The notes under the pieces are model-generated. The model saw only the letters and a program-made list of their open reading frames with translations. It was not told the DNA's origin and ran no database searches. The position numbers and the translations under genes were made by a program. 64,000 nt of DNA from Rubripirellula tenax. Lineage in GTDB: Bacteria; Planctomycetota; Planctomycetia; Pirellulales; Pirellulaceae. Numbering within the stretch: position 1 is the stretch's first letter; each line of letters begins with the position of its first letter. The stretch is from contig NZ_SJPW01000011.1 in NCBI RefSeq assembly GCF_007860125.1, positions 1 through 64,000 of the forward strand, read 5' to 3'. Below are positions 17,947-27,253 of this stretch, piece by piece.

Positions 17947-19980
17947 ATGAATCGACGCAGCAAACAACACCGTCGTCTTTCCCAGATTGAAACGCTTGAG
18001 AAACGAAACCTTTTAGCGTTCGGACTTCGGTCGTTTCTTGCGTCAAGCTTCCATGATGATTCCGTGCCGGCCGCAGAAGTCGCGCGTTCGGCGGTTGTGA
18101 AAACGGCTCCCATTGTCGCGTTAAGCTCTCTCGCGACGGAGGCGACTCCGGTTGTAGTTGCGGTTGCGGTTCCGGTTACGACGCTCAGTGCAGTCCAACC
18201 ATTGCCTTCGGTGGAGTCAGCTCCCCAAGCTGCCTCATTGCGGACTTCGGAAGACTTGGAATCATCGTCGAAAGCCGACACTGACTCGCCTCAGCCCGAC
18301 TCAGTCGAAAGTTTCAGTGCCGAATCACTGCCCACAGAGAGGCTCAGTCTTAGGACACTACTAAGAGCGTCCGCCCAACCGAACACCAGTTATCAGCATA
18401 CGGTGGCGGGTGTGACACTCGGTACGGTAACGACCGATGGTGCTGGGGACTTATCGTTGGAGTTGACTCCGGTTTCAGGACAACCAGACGGAGATACGGA
18501 AATTTATAGCCCTGACGACGAATCATTGTCGACGCGCCCAGAACAAGTTCCCTCGGATGAGTCACACGCGGTTGACCCTGTCTCCGAGACAAGCCACGAA
18601 AGCCACTTTGACGAGGTGAACGGCAACACAGATGTTCTTGCGGATGTCGAAACTTCTGCCTTGACCGACCACTCGAGTAACGAGCAACCGGTCAGTGACG
18701 CTAGCGAGACCGAGAATCCTCGGGAATCGAATGGTAGCGAGGATTCCTCAGGCAGCATTCATGACATTGAGAACGTCTCGCAGGATGCCACGAATTCCAT
18801 AGATGACACTCTCGAATTGTCGCACGAACTGGTCGACGAAGTGCATTCTGAAGTTGAAGACATAGGTGGGCGCATGGACGATAACTTGCGAAATGATGTT
18901 CAGTCATTTGAACAGAATTCATCCATTGATGTACTCGAAAACAACGTCCTTGAAAGCCTTGAATCCAACGAGAGTGGCGAGCAGCACGATGTAGACCCCC
19001 AATCGGAAGGCCATGGCGATGGCTTGTTTGAGGATAATTCGCATGTCGAAAATGACCTGCAAGACCTCGATTCAACCCACGAGTTCGATGATGTTGATAC
19101 GGGCAATGACGACAATGGTCTTAGCAACGATCATATTCTTAGCAACGACGATGGCTTATCCGGTGATGACTCACACCTCGGCGACGATCTCAATGACTCG
19201 AAAGACCTCGACTCAAGGCAAGATTCAGACGACGTGGGCACGGGCAACAGGTCAGACGATGCCGATGGCTTCGGCGACTCCTCAGGCGACAGCGTGCTGA
19301 GCAACGACGATGGCTCGGTCGATGACGATTCGCACGTCGACGAAGATCTCGATGGCTCGCAAAACCTCGCCTCAAGCCACGACTCCGACGATGTTGGCAC
19401 GGGTATCGACTCAGACAACGATGATGGATTTGGCGACTCCACAGTCGACAACAATCAGAGCCACGACGATGACCTGTTCGATGATGACTCGCGCATCGGC
19501 GACGATTTTGACGACTCGCAAGACCACGACTCAAGCCACGATTCGGATGATGTAGGTTCGAGTAACGACGACAATAATCTGAGCGATGATCTGGATAACG
19601 ATGATGGATTGTCATCGGATGATGTTCCAATTAGCGCTGGATCGACAACGCAAGCCTATGGCAAATGGAAGACCTACTTGAGCGGGATCGGCACAGCCGA
19701 AATCGAATTCGAGAAAGAACGTGGCGAGACCGAATTTGAAGTCGAGGTGCGAGGCTTCGCTCCCAATGCTTCTTTCCCTGTCATGATCGGTGGCGTGCTG
19801 GTCGGCCAGATTCGTACAGATAGTCGCGGTCGTGGCAAGTTGGAATACCAAATTGGCGATGACCACTACCGTCCATTCCCAGCCGAATTCCCAGTAATCG
19901 AGGCCGGCGTCACGATTCAAGTCGGCACGCAGCTTAGTGGCGTGTTCGGATCAGCAAGGTCCGGCCACCACGATGATTGA
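17947..19980 (+). CDS. Large Asp/Ser-rich secreted paralogue of the dockerin protein
   Basis: A 677-residue protein with the N-terminal signature IETLEKRNLLAFG. It has a degenerate domain copy (about 140-180), about 380 residues rich in Asp, Ser, Glu and His, and a C-terminal domain (YGKWKTYLSGIGTAEIEFE to QLSGVFGS) closely matching the end of the preceding protein. The acidic part contains a repeat of about 53 residues (DSDDVGTGN, then GFGDSS, then DDDSHV). It has no dockerin. It lies 44 bases after its neighbour, so they are probably one transcript. Surface cation binding is a guess from composition. Confidence 0.85.
   Translation: MNRRSKQHRRLSQIETLEKRNLLAFGLRSFLASSFHDDSVPAAEVARSAVVKTAPIVALSSLATEATPVVVAVAVPVTTLSAVQPLPSVESAPQAASLRTSEDLESSSKADTDSPQPDSVESFSAESLPTERLSLRTLLRASAQPNTSYQHTVAGVTLGTVTTDGAGDLSLELTPVSGQPDGDTEIYSPDDESLSTRPEQVPSDESHAVDPVSETSHESHFDEVNGNTDVLADVETSALTDHSSNEQPVSDASETENPRESNGSEDSSGSIHDIENVSQDATNSIDDTLELSHELVDEVHSEVEDIGGRMDDNLRNDVQSFEQNSSIDVLENNVLESLESNESGEQHDVDPQSEGHGDGLFEDNSHVENDLQDLDSTHEFDDVDTGNDDNGLSNDHILSNDDGLSGDDSHLGDDLNDSKDLDSRQDSDDVGTGNRSDDADGFGDSSGDSVLSNDDGSVDDDSHVDEDLDGSQNLASSHDSDDVGTGIDSDNDDGFGDSTVDNNQSHDDDLFDDDSRIGDDFDDSQDHDSSHDSDDVGSSNDDNNLSDDLDNDDGLSSDDVPISAGSTTQAYGKWKTYLSGIGTAEIEFEKERGETEFEVEVRGFAPNASFPVMIGGVLVGQIRTDSRGRGKLEYQIGDDHYRPFPAEFPVIEAGVTIQVGTQLSGVFGSARSGHHDD
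19050..19620 (+). repeat. About 159-bp coding repeats in the acidic secreted protein
   Basis: Copies begin near 19059 (shorter), 19194, 19352 and 19513 (partial), with a period of about 159 bases. Each encodes a run like DLDSRQDSDDVGTGN followed by an acidic stretch and DDDSH. They are diverged but alignable, which suggests expansion by tandem duplication. Confidence 0.7.
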
Positions 19981-20032
19981 GGGAACAAGCGACAGCTCTC
20001 GCACGACGCGATCCCGGAAAGAGACGTCGTCA

Positions 20033-20209
20033 GTGAAGACGTTTTCAAATATAGCGCCATCAGCGAAGTTCCGATGGAACGGCAAGCTATACGAGAAGAT
20101 TGACAAGCAGTTTGCGGCAGAGGTGCGGATCGCAGCTGATGGATCCGTAGAGGCAACAACCGCCGTTGCGTTTTCCAACAGCGAACGTGTAGAGGCGACC
20201 GATGGATAG
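20033..20209 (+). CDS. Small conserved-looking protein
   Basis: A possible 58-residue product from GTG 20033: KTFSNIAPSAKFRWNG, then KLYEKID. It resembles, from memory, small planctomycete proteins with the pattern F-x-W-N-G-K-x-Y-E-K. No signal peptide or known domain. It lies 52 bases after the acidic protein gene. A convincing ribosome site is absent, so this could be noise. Confidence 0.4.
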   Translation: MKTFSNIAPSAKFRWNGKLYEKIDKQFAAEVRIAADGSVEATTAVAFSNSERVEATDG

Positions 20210-20426
20210 ATCGTTAATAAAACGCAATGCGACCATGGGCCTTAGGGAAAATGGTGAATCCAAGGTGCCAACTACCTCAATTGGCGACGCCGATCGAATC
20301 TGCATGACATTCGCAGAGTTCGAGGAGGTCATCGCATTGTGTCTCCGCTGCGAGCGCGATGAGACATTCGCCCGCGATGTACGGTCTGCTTTAGTTGCGT
20401 GCCGCACCCGAGTTGAAGATCGCTAG
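20202..20426 (+). CDS. Hypothetical small protein
   Basis: A 74-residue frame overlapping the stop of the preceding small gene. The second half (TFAEFEEVIALCLRCERDETFARDVRSAL) looks helical and amphipathic, with acidic and Cys residues. No family recognised. It ends before the enhancer palindrome of the czcBA promoter. Confidence 0.3.
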   Translation: MDRSLIKRNATMGLRENGESKVPTTSIGDADRICMTFAEFEEVIALCLRCERDETFARDVRSALVACRTRVEDR

Positions 20427-20484
20427 CTTCCATCTGTGCTCGGCGGCCGGCTCGATCCAGTGGCGGAGCACGCAGTCTTTGGAG

Positions 20485-20503
20485 GTGGACAGAAACTGTC
20501 CAC
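20485..20503. promoter_or_regulatory. Perfect palindrome, probable enhancer site for an NtrC-type activator
   Basis: GTGGACAGAAACTGTCCAC: 8-bp arms around AAA. Its centre (20494) is about 132 bases upstream of the start predicted from the -24/-12 element at 20600. The core ACAGAAACTGT recurs at 37000-37014, upstream of the NtrC-type kinase/regulator genes. Confidence 0.7.
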
Positions 20504-20599
20504 GGGCGTGGTGAATGTCTTTGTGTGCGTTCGTGAAAAGACCAAGCGTGAAACCGAGTGGCCCCGCAAAACACGGTAAATACAGTCGTTTTTGAGCTT

Positions 20600-20615
20600 T
20601 GGCACAGTTCGTGCT
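20600..20615 (+). promoter_or_regulatory. Sigma-54 (-24/-12) promoter of czcBA
   Basis: TGGCACAGTTCGTGCT has GG and GC exactly 10 bases apart and matches the consensus TGGCACRNNNNTTGCW except at one -12 base. Predicted start about 20626, 29 bases before the adaptor ATG. With the upstream palindrome it forms a standard sigma-54 promoter layout. Confidence 0.75.
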
Positions 20616-20654
20616 TATACAAGATGCACCAAGCGATTATTCACCAACCTTGAA

Positions 20655-22202
20655 ATGCCAAACACGATGACTAACCATCAGAATACATCACCTTCATCTT
20701 CGTCCAGTGAGACTCGCATCGAAGCGAGCGACGCCAAGACGGGCGTCGTTTCATCGCTCTTGAAGGGACTGCCAACGCTGCTGGTGCTTGCGGCGATGGG
20801 AGGCGGTTGGATGTTGATGCACTATATCAACTCGGGTGGAAGCAGCGTCAAAGAGGATGTTGAAGTCACCGAGGCTGGCGCGCCCAGCGACACACTCGTC
20901 CTGCCCGAAGGCAAGATCAACGCGGCGAAGTTTGAGAGCGTTGCCGCCCAAGCCCAGAATGTTCAGCACGTCCACACCGTGCCAGGGCGTCTGCGTTATG
21001 ACCAAACCAAACACGTCGACGTGAAGGCACCAATGGATGGCATCTTGGCCGAGTTGGTGGTGACACCTGGCGACCATGTCGAATCCGGCGATTTGATCGC
21101 GGTGCTTCGCAGCCCCGAGATCGGGCAGGCGCGGGCGGAAATTTTGAAGCGTCAAAAAGAACGCGACATTGCTCAGCAAGTTCTGCAGCGTGAACTAACG
21201 CTGGCCAAAAACCTGAAGGAAGTGTCGGCCATGCTTGACCAAGGGCAATCGGTCGACGTGATCGAGGCCGCATTCTCGAATCGGGCACTTGGTGCCTACC
21301 GGCAAGAGATTCTGTCGGCGTACTCCAAGATGCGTTTGGCAGACGAACTGATCGCCAACATCCGCCCGCTGGTTGCTTCGGGGTCTGTTTCTGGTCGGAC
21401 GGTTCGTGAACGAGAAGGCGAACGGCAGCTCGCGGAAACATCTTTTCGCACCGCACGCGACCAAGCTTCCTTTGCGATCGAGCAATCGAAGATGAAAGCC
21501 GAAGCCGATGTCTCGGAAGCCGATCGTCAGCTGAACCTAGCATGGCAGTCACTTGAAACTCTGTTGGGTTACAGAGAGGACAAAAACACCGTCAACCTGA
21601 GCAACCAAGAAGCCTTGTCACGCTTGGAAGTCCGAGCACCGTTCGGGGGCAGTGTTGAGGCACAAGGGTTCGCGAACAACGAACGCGTCATGCGCGGTGA
21701 CTCGTTGGTGGTCCTTGCTAACACAGATTCACTTTCGGTCGAAGCCAGTATTCGCGAAAGCGATTGGTCGGCGGTAGCGTTGCAGCCTGGAACGGAGATT
21801 TCTGTACTGGTTCCGGCGTTGGACGATCGAGTGTTCACGGCAAAAGTCCGCTACTTTGGTCGCGAAGTACAAGCGGACACCAATTCGGTTCCGTTGGTCG
21901 CAAGGATCGAGAACAGCGAAGGCTTGCTTCGCCCCGGCATGTTCGTTCGCGTCACCGTTCCGATCGGCGAAGCCCGCGAAGCGTTGTCGATCAAACCGGA
22001 GTCGGTTCTGCAACACGAAAACGAACAGTTTGTCTTCGTCGACATGAACAACGGTGCTTTCAAACGCGTGGGAGTTTCCACGGGACAAGCCTCCGATGAT
22101 TGGGTCGAAGTCACCGAGGGCCTTTCACCGGGCCAATTGGTGGTGACCCACGGAGCGTTCTTGCTGAAATCGGAGTTGCTGCTCCAGGGTGAAGGCGACT
22201 GA
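20655..22202 (+). CDS. CzcB/CusB-type RND periplasmic adaptor
   Basis: A 515-residue membrane-fusion protein: a Ser-rich N-terminus, one membrane helix (about 35-55), lipoyl half (APMDGILAELVVTPGDHV), an alpha hairpin (about 155-290), a second lipoyl half (RAPFGGSVEAQGFANNERV), and a beta-barrel with a membrane-proximal domain. ATG 20655 fits the predicted transcript start; ATG 20667 is an alternative. It pairs with the RND pump downstream for export of a metal cation. No His-rich metal-binding N-terminus is present. The outer-membrane partner is not in the operon; one lies at 40345-41952. Confidence 0.92.
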   Translation: MPNTMTNHQNTSPSSSSSETRIEASDAKTGVVSSLLKGLPTLLVLAAMGGGWMLMHYINSGGSSVKEDVEVTEAGAPSDTLVLPEGKINAAKFESVAAQAQNVQHVHTVPGRLRYDQTKHVDVKAPMDGILAELVVTPGDHVESGDLIAVLRSPEIGQARAEILKRQKERDIAQQVLQRELTLAKNLKEVSAMLDQGQSVDVIEAAFSNRALGAYRQEILSAYSKMRLADELIANIRPLVASGSVSGRTVREREGERQLAETSFRTARDQASFAIEQSKMKAEADVSEADRQLNLAWQSLETLLGYREDKNTVNLSNQEALSRLEVRAPFGGSVEAQGFANNERVMRGDSLVVLANTDSLSVEASIRESDWSAVALQPGTEISVLVPALDDRVFTAKVRYFGREVQADTNSVPLVARIENSEGLLRPGMFVRVTVPIGEAREALSIKPESVLQHENEQFVFVDMNNGAFKRVGVSTGQASDDWVEVTEGLSPGQLVVTHGAFLLKSELLLQGEGD

Positions 22203-22206
22203 AAGC

Positions 22207-22278
22207 GTGGGATAGGCTTCTAGCCTGTCATCCATCGTTCTCAAGTTTCCGAATTGACAGGCTAGAAGCCTATCCCAC
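22207..22278. repeat. Perfect 24-bp inverted repeat between czcB and czcA
   Basis: Arms 22207-22230 and 22255-22278 are exact reverse complements around a 24-base spacer. The arm core GGATAGGCTTCTAGCC resembles short dispersed repeats I recall from Rhodopirellula genomes. It sits between two genes of one operon and could act as an RNA hairpin that tunes their ratio. Confidence 0.85.
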
Positions 22279-22293
22279 CTTTGACTGCACACC

Positions 22294-25200
22294 ATGCTCA
22301 CGAAGATCATTGAATTCTCGCTCATCAACCGCGGGCTCGTCATCATCATGACGTTGCTGATGGCGGGTGCTGGTCTGTATTCGGCGTTGAATCTACCGAT
22401 CGACGCTGTTCCCGACATGACGAACGTTCAGGTCCAGGTCGTGACCGATGCGGGTTCGCTCTCACCCGTGGAAGTTGAACGCTATGTGACGTATCCGGTC
22501 GAAAACACGATGGGCGGTTTGCCGGACGTGGAAGAACTGCGTAGCGTTTCCAAATTCGGCATCTCGGTCGTTACGATCGTGTTCGAGGAAGGCACCGATA
22601 TCTATCGCGCACGCCAGCTTGTCACCGAACGCCTTGGCGATGCGGCGGCGAACATTCCTCCGGGATATGGAACCCCAACGGTCGGACCGTTAACGACGGC
22701 TCTCGGCGAAATCCTGCAATTTGAAGTTCGCAGCGATCGTCATTCGCCGATGGAACTGCGCACGATGTTGGAATGGGAAATTTCACCCAAGCTGCGACAA
22801 GTCAGTGGTGTTACCGAGATCAACACACACGGTGGATACTACAAAACCTTCGAGGTCCAGCCAGACCCCGATCGGATGACCAGCTACGGCATCCCGATGG
22901 AGTTGCTCTTTCAACGCCTCGAAGCGAACAACAACACGTCCGGCGGCGGCTACGTCATTCACCACGGTGAACAGCGATTCATCCGAGGCGTTTCTCTATT
23001 GGAAAACGAAACGGACATCGAGTCCGTCGTCATTCGCCGCGAACCCGACGGCAACCCGATTCTGGTTGGCGACATTGCCAAGGTCAGCATCGAACCCATG
23101 ACGCGGCAAGGCGCTGTGACTCGCGACGGCCGCGGTGAAGTCGTGACTGGTTTGGTGATGATGCTGATTGGCGAGAACTCCCGTGAAGTCGTCGAGCTAG
23201 CCAAAGACCGCCTCAAAGAAATCGAAGTCACCTTACCCGACGGCGTTCGTCTGGAAGTGACGTATGACCGAGCCGCATTGATCAGCCGAACGCTCAAGAC
23301 CGTACTCACCAATCTGACCGAAGGCGGCATGTTGGTGATCGTGGTGCTGCTGCTGATGCTCGGTAACTTGCGAGCCGGCATCATCGTTGCACTCGCGATC
23401 CCATTGTCGATGTTGTTCGCGACCAATGTGATGGCTTACACCGGCGTGACGGCCAGTTTGATGAGTCTGGGGGCGATCGACTTTGGTTTGATCGTCGATA
23501 GCAGCGTCATCATGGTGGAGAATTGCATTCGCAAACTTTCGCACGACAACGGCGACGCCAAGCACGAGGACGTGATTCGCGATGCGGCGGTTGAAGTTCG
23601 CAAGCCGACGATGTTTGGCGAGTTGATCATCGCGGTCGTGTTCCTGCCGATCCTGATGCTTGAAGGCACCGAGGGAAAGCTGTTCCGTCCGATGGCACTC
23701 ACGGTGCTGTTCGCTCTTGGCGGTTCAATGATCCTTTCGCTGTCGTTCATGCCCGCCATGGCGTCAATCTTCTTGCCAAAAAAGATGAAAGAAGGCGACG
23801 TGTTCGTGGTCCGAATCGTCAAGTTCTTTTACGAACCGCTGGTGACGCGAGCGATCAAGCATCCCTACGTGACCGTTGCTATGGCATTGACGGTATTCGC
23901 GTTGAGCTTGCCGATGGCACGAAATTTGGGTGCGGAGTTCATGCCACGACTGGAAGAAGGCGACTTGCTGGTCGAAGCCTCGCGTTTGCCGAGTGCGACG
24001 TTGGAAGGCTCGATCGAGATGTCGACGCAGATCGAGAACATTCTGAAGAAGTACCCGGAAGTCGAAACCGTCTTCTCCAAGACGGGCCGTCCCGAAATTG
24101 CCAACGATGTGATGGGTGTCCATCAAACCGATGTCTGGGTGCTGTTGAAACCAGTCAACGATTGGCCGGAGGACAAGACACGAGACGACTTGATCGAACA
24201 GATGTCCGAAGAACTCAACGCCAATGTGCCCGGCGTCGCGTTCGGGTTCACTCAGCCGATTGAAATGCGAGTCGACGAGTTGGTCGCTGGAGTCAAAGCA
24301 GATGTTGCCGTTCTGCTTTACGGCGACGACATGGAAATTCTCGGAGCGAAGGGCAAAGAAATCGAAGCCGTCTTGCGTGCGATCCCCGGTGCGGTCGACG
24401 TTAAGGCTGATTATCAAGCCAACCTGTCAACGCTGACCATCAAGACGAAGCACCAAGCACTCGCCCAATACGGCATCGACGCGCAAACGGTGCTTGATGT
24501 CGTGTCCTCGCTCGGCGGCCATCAAGTTGGCCAGATCTTTGAAGGCCGAGCACGCTATCCGATCATGGTCCGGGTTCCCGAGCAGTGGCGCGAGAACCTG
24601 ACGCTGCTCGAACAGGTTCCGGTCGCAGACTCCAACGGAAAAGCAGTTCCGCTAAAAGAACTGGCCGACATCCGCCTGGAGGAAACCCCGCCGACGATCG
24701 AACACGAAGGTAACCGCCGGCGAACCTTCATCTCCGCCAACGTTCGCGGACGCGATGTGGCAACGTTCGTGACGGAGGCTCAAAAGGCCGTTGCCGAGAA
24801 AGTTGAATTTGCACCAGGCTACGAAGTGCGGTGGGGGGGCGATTTTGAACATCTGCAATCCGCCAGCAAGCGGCTCGCGATCATCACGCCGATCGTGCTG
24901 ATGATCATCATGCTGCTGTTGCACACCAGTCTTGGCTCGATGCGGCTGGCACTGTTGATTTTCCTAGCGGTGCCCATGGCAGCGTCGGGCGGAATCATCG
25001 CGTTGTACTTCCGCGAGATGCCGTTCAGCATTTCCGCGGGTGTGGGTTTCATCGCCTTGTTCGGCGTCGCTGTGCTCAACGGTCTTGTTTGGGTCAGCGC
25101 GGCCGAGCATTCACGCAAGTCAGGCATGCCGCTTCAAGACGTCAGCCACGACACCGCACTCGTTCGGCTGCGTCCCGTGTTGATGACGGCCTTGGTCGCG

Positions 25201-25404
25201 AGCCTTGGGTTCTTACCGATGGCATTGTCGACGAGTGACGGTGCCGAGATGCAGCGTCCTCTCGCGACCGTCGTCATCGGCGGCCTGATCACATCGACGC
25301 TTCTGACTTCGCTGGTGATTCCCACGATCTACCCGTGGTTCGCACGAGGACTCAAAGACATTGAGCTAACGCATCATGACGAGCCGAATCCGCAGCTCGA
25401 TTGA
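22294..25404 (+). CDS. CzcA/CusA-type heavy-metal RND efflux pump
   Basis: A 1036-residue inner-membrane pump with the two RND halves: TM1 near the start, periplasmic loops, TM2-6 (about 340-490) and a second set (about 870-1020). The TM4 proton-relay segment reads SLGAIDFGLIVDSSVIMVEN. Other landmarks are FRPMALTVLFALGGSMILSL and MRLALLIFLAVPMAASGG. This is the HME-RND (metal) branch rather than the drug branch. The metal cannot be assigned without checking the periplasmic Met/Asp site. It is co-transcribed with the adaptor. Confidence 0.93.
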   Translation: MLTKIIEFSLINRGLVIIMTLLMAGAGLYSALNLPIDAVPDMTNVQVQVVTDAGSLSPVEVERYVTYPVENTMGGLPDVEELRSVSKFGISVVTIVFEEGTDIYRARQLVTERLGDAAANIPPGYGTPTVGPLTTALGEILQFEVRSDRHSPMELRTMLEWEISPKLRQVSGVTEINTHGGYYKTFEVQPDPDRMTSYGIPMELLFQRLEANNNTSGGGYVIHHGEQRFIRGVSLLENETDIESVVIRREPDGNPILVGDIAKVSIEPMTRQGAVTRDGRGEVVTGLVMMLIGENSREVVELAKDRLKEIEVTLPDGVRLEVTYDRAALISRTLKTVLTNLTEGGMLVIVVLLLMLGNLRAGIIVALAIPLSMLFATNVMAYTGVTASLMSLGAIDFGLIVDSSVIMVENCIRKLSHDNGDAKHEDVIRDAAVEVRKPTMFGELIIAVVFLPILMLEGTEGKLFRPMALTVLFALGGSMILSLSFMPAMASIFLPKKMKEGDVFVVRIVKFFYEPLVTRAIKHPYVTVAMALTVFALSLPMARNLGAEFMPRLEEGDLLVEASRLPSATLEGSIEMSTQIENILKKYPEVETVFSKTGRPEIANDVMGVHQTDVWVLLKPVNDWPEDKTRDDLIEQMSEELNANVPGVAFGFTQPIEMRVDELVAGVKADVAVLLYGDDMEILGAKGKEIEAVLRAIPGAVDVKADYQANLSTLTIKTKHQALAQYGIDAQTVLDVVSSLGGHQVGQIFEGRARYPIMVRVPEQWRENLTLLEQVPVADSNGKAVPLKELADIRLEETPPTIEHEGNRRRTFISANVRGRDVATFVTEAQKAVAEKVEFAPGYEVRWGGDFEHLQSASKRLAIITPIVLMIIMLLLHTSLGSMRLALLIFLAVPMAASGGIIALYFREMPFSISAGVGFIALFGVAVLNGLVWVSAAEHSRKSGMPLQDVSHDTALVRLRPVLMTALVASLGFLPMALSTSDGAEMQRPLATVVIGGLITSTLLTSLVIPTIYPWFARGLKDIELTHHDEPNPQLD

Positions 25405-25529
25405 TCTCTAAATCACGGTGGGCAGCGATCGGTGACTTCGCTGATCGGCAATCTTGTTTGTGAATGCCTTCTCAAATGGATCGCGGGTGAAAGCCCCCTG
25501 CCCACCACCTTTTACTCAGGAAACCGGTC

Positions 25530-26219
25530 ATGCGACACGTTGAGAAACACCGAACCGATCGAATCGGATGGTTGAGAGCAGCGGTCTTGGGAGCCAATGA
25601 CGGGATCGTTTCGACGGCCAGTTTGGTCGTCGGTGTCGCAGCGGCCGAAACGGGCCGCGGCAGCATACTGCTTGCCGGTGTCGCGGGTTTGGTAGCCGGT
25701 GCGATGTCGATGGCAGCCGGCGAATACGTCTCCGTGAGTTCGCAATCCGACACCGAAAACGCAGACCTCCAGCGTGAGCAAGAAGAACTCGCCACGATGC
25801 CCGAAGCCGAGTTAAAGGAACTGACGGCGATCTACGTCGACCGCGGTCTCGACGAATCGCTCGCTCATCAGGTCGCCAAACAACTGACCGAACACGATGC
25901 ACTCGGAGCACACGCAAGAGACGAACTCGGTATTTCGGAGATGACGACCGCACGGCCGACCCAAGCAGCCCTGACATCAGCCGCCACATTCGCCGTTGGA
26001 GCCGCGTTACCGCTCGCCGCCGTCTTCCTGACGCCCGTTCTTCAAATCCCAATCGTCGTTTCGATTCTGTCGCTTGGATTCCTCGCACTGCTAGGCGGTA
26101 TCTCGGCAAGCGCCGGCGGCGCACCGATTTCCAAAGCAGTCATCCGAGTCACGTTCTGGGGAGCCATCGCGATGGCAGCCACCGCCGGCATTGGCTACCT
26201 CTTTGGCGTTGCGGTCTAG
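25530..26219 (+). CDS. VIT1/CCC1-family Fe2+/Mn2+ transporter
   Basis: A 229-residue membrane protein. The family start WLRAAVLGANDGIVSTASLV is followed by GAMSMAAGEYVSVSSQ, a charged metal-binding loop with Glu residues (about 85-125), and three C-terminal helices including ASAGGAP. The family moves iron or manganese across membranes. It lies 125 bases after czcA on the same strand, consistent with a metal-homeostasis cluster. Export from the cytoplasm is the likely direction. Stop codon TAG. Confidence 0.9.
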   Translation: MRHVEKHRTDRIGWLRAAVLGANDGIVSTASLVVGVAAAETGRGSILLAGVAGLVAGAMSMAAGEYVSVSSQSDTENADLQREQEELATMPEAELKELTAIYVDRGLDESLAHQVAKQLTEHDALGAHARDELGISEMTTARPTQAALTSAATFAVGAALPLAAVFLTPVLQIPIVVSILSLGFLALLGGISASAGGAPISKAVIRVTFWGAIAMAATAGIGYLFGVAV

Positions 26220-26235
26220 GTCTACAACCGCCGCT

Positions 26236-27252
26236 TCATCGTGAGTCGTTGAGGATGCGGTGATAAAGTGCCACGTATGAGTCTGCCATGCGATCGACGG
26301 AAAACCTCTCAGCGACGGCACGGCGAACGCTGCGGCGATCGATCTCGTCGATTCGCTCGACCGCCTGTCTCGCTTCGTCCAGGTTGTCGACTAGAAAGCC
26401 GGTGACTCCGTGGTCGATAAGTTCCGGCATGGATCCGCGTCGCGAGGCGATGACGGGCGTGCCACAAGCCATCGCCTCGATGACCGAAAGTCCAAATGGC
26501 TCGTCAAAATTGATCAAGTGCAAAAGAGCACGTGCGTTACCTAGGGCATCCAACCGCTCCTTCCCGCCCACCGGACCGTGATAAGTGACATGGATGCGAT
26601 CGTCCGCGGGCGCGACTTCAGCTTCGTGGTAATCACGGTCCTGGATGATGCCGTACATGTGCAGGTGACGCCCGCCACTGCGAGCCACCTGGATTGCCTC
26701 GGCAGCCCCTTTGTCGGGATGAATTCGCCCGAAGAAAAGTAGATCATCGCCGGCGAATGCCTTGAACGGGAAGTCATCCAATGGAATGCCGTGATGGATC
26801 GTCGCGGAATATCGTAGGCTAGGATGTCGGTCCGCATCGCTGATGGCAACGTAGTGAACGACGTCTTGGTATTCCTGATACATCGGCAAGATTCGATCCG
26901 ACGAGAAACCATGAATCGTCGTGACAATCGGCGTGTCGACCAGCCGAGAGAATGCCTGGGCGGGGAAGTCCGCCTGGTTGTGAATCAAATCGAACTGATC
27001 GGCTTGCTCAAAGAGATGAGCTAGGTGTCGAAACTCCCATACCTTCGCGTCGATCGTCGCATCGTCGCCATAGGGCGCCGGAACCACCCCATCGAGTTTT
27101 CCCGATGTCTGACTGTCGAGTGTCGCGAAGAGCGTCACATCGACGCTGCGCTTGACCAACGCTTCGGTCAACATGCTGGTGACAAGCTCCCAAGGCCCGT
27201 AGGATTTTGGAGGAGTTCGCCACGCGATCGGAGCCAGCATTGCGATGCGCAT
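26236..27252 (-). CDS. GT4-family glycosyltransferase
   Basis: A 338-residue retaining glycosyltransferase. The N-terminal Rossmann start is MRIAMLAPIAWRTPP, with acceptor-side TTIHGFSSDR. The C-terminal nucleotide-sugar motif is FDEPFGLSVIEAMACGTPVI with the EX7E Glu pair, and LFFGRIHPDKG precedes it. It is the last gene of the glycan operon, one base after the GH13 start. Donor and acceptor unknown. Confidence 0.9.
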   Translation of the reverse strand: MRIAMLAPIAWRTPPKSYGPWELVTSMLTEALVKRSVDVTLFATLDSQTSGKLDGVVPAPYGDDATIDAKVWEFRHLAHLFEQADQFDLIHNQADFPAQAFSRLVDTPIVTTIHGFSSDRILPMYQEYQDVVHYVAISDADRHPSLRYSATIHHGIPLDDFPFKAFAGDDLLFFGRIHPDKGAAEAIQVARSGGRHLHMYGIIQDRDYHEAEVAPADDRIHVTYHGPVGGKERLDALGNARALLHLINFDEPFGLSVIEAMACGTPVIASRRGSMPELIDHGVTGFLVDNLDEARQAVERIDEIDRRSVRRAVAERFSVDRMADSYVALYHRILNDSR

Positions 27253-27253
27253 C

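Noticed and set aside
23764-24417. Long reading frame antisense to czcA
   Set aside because: Shadow of the high-GC coding frame; the plus-strand protein is full-length and family-like.
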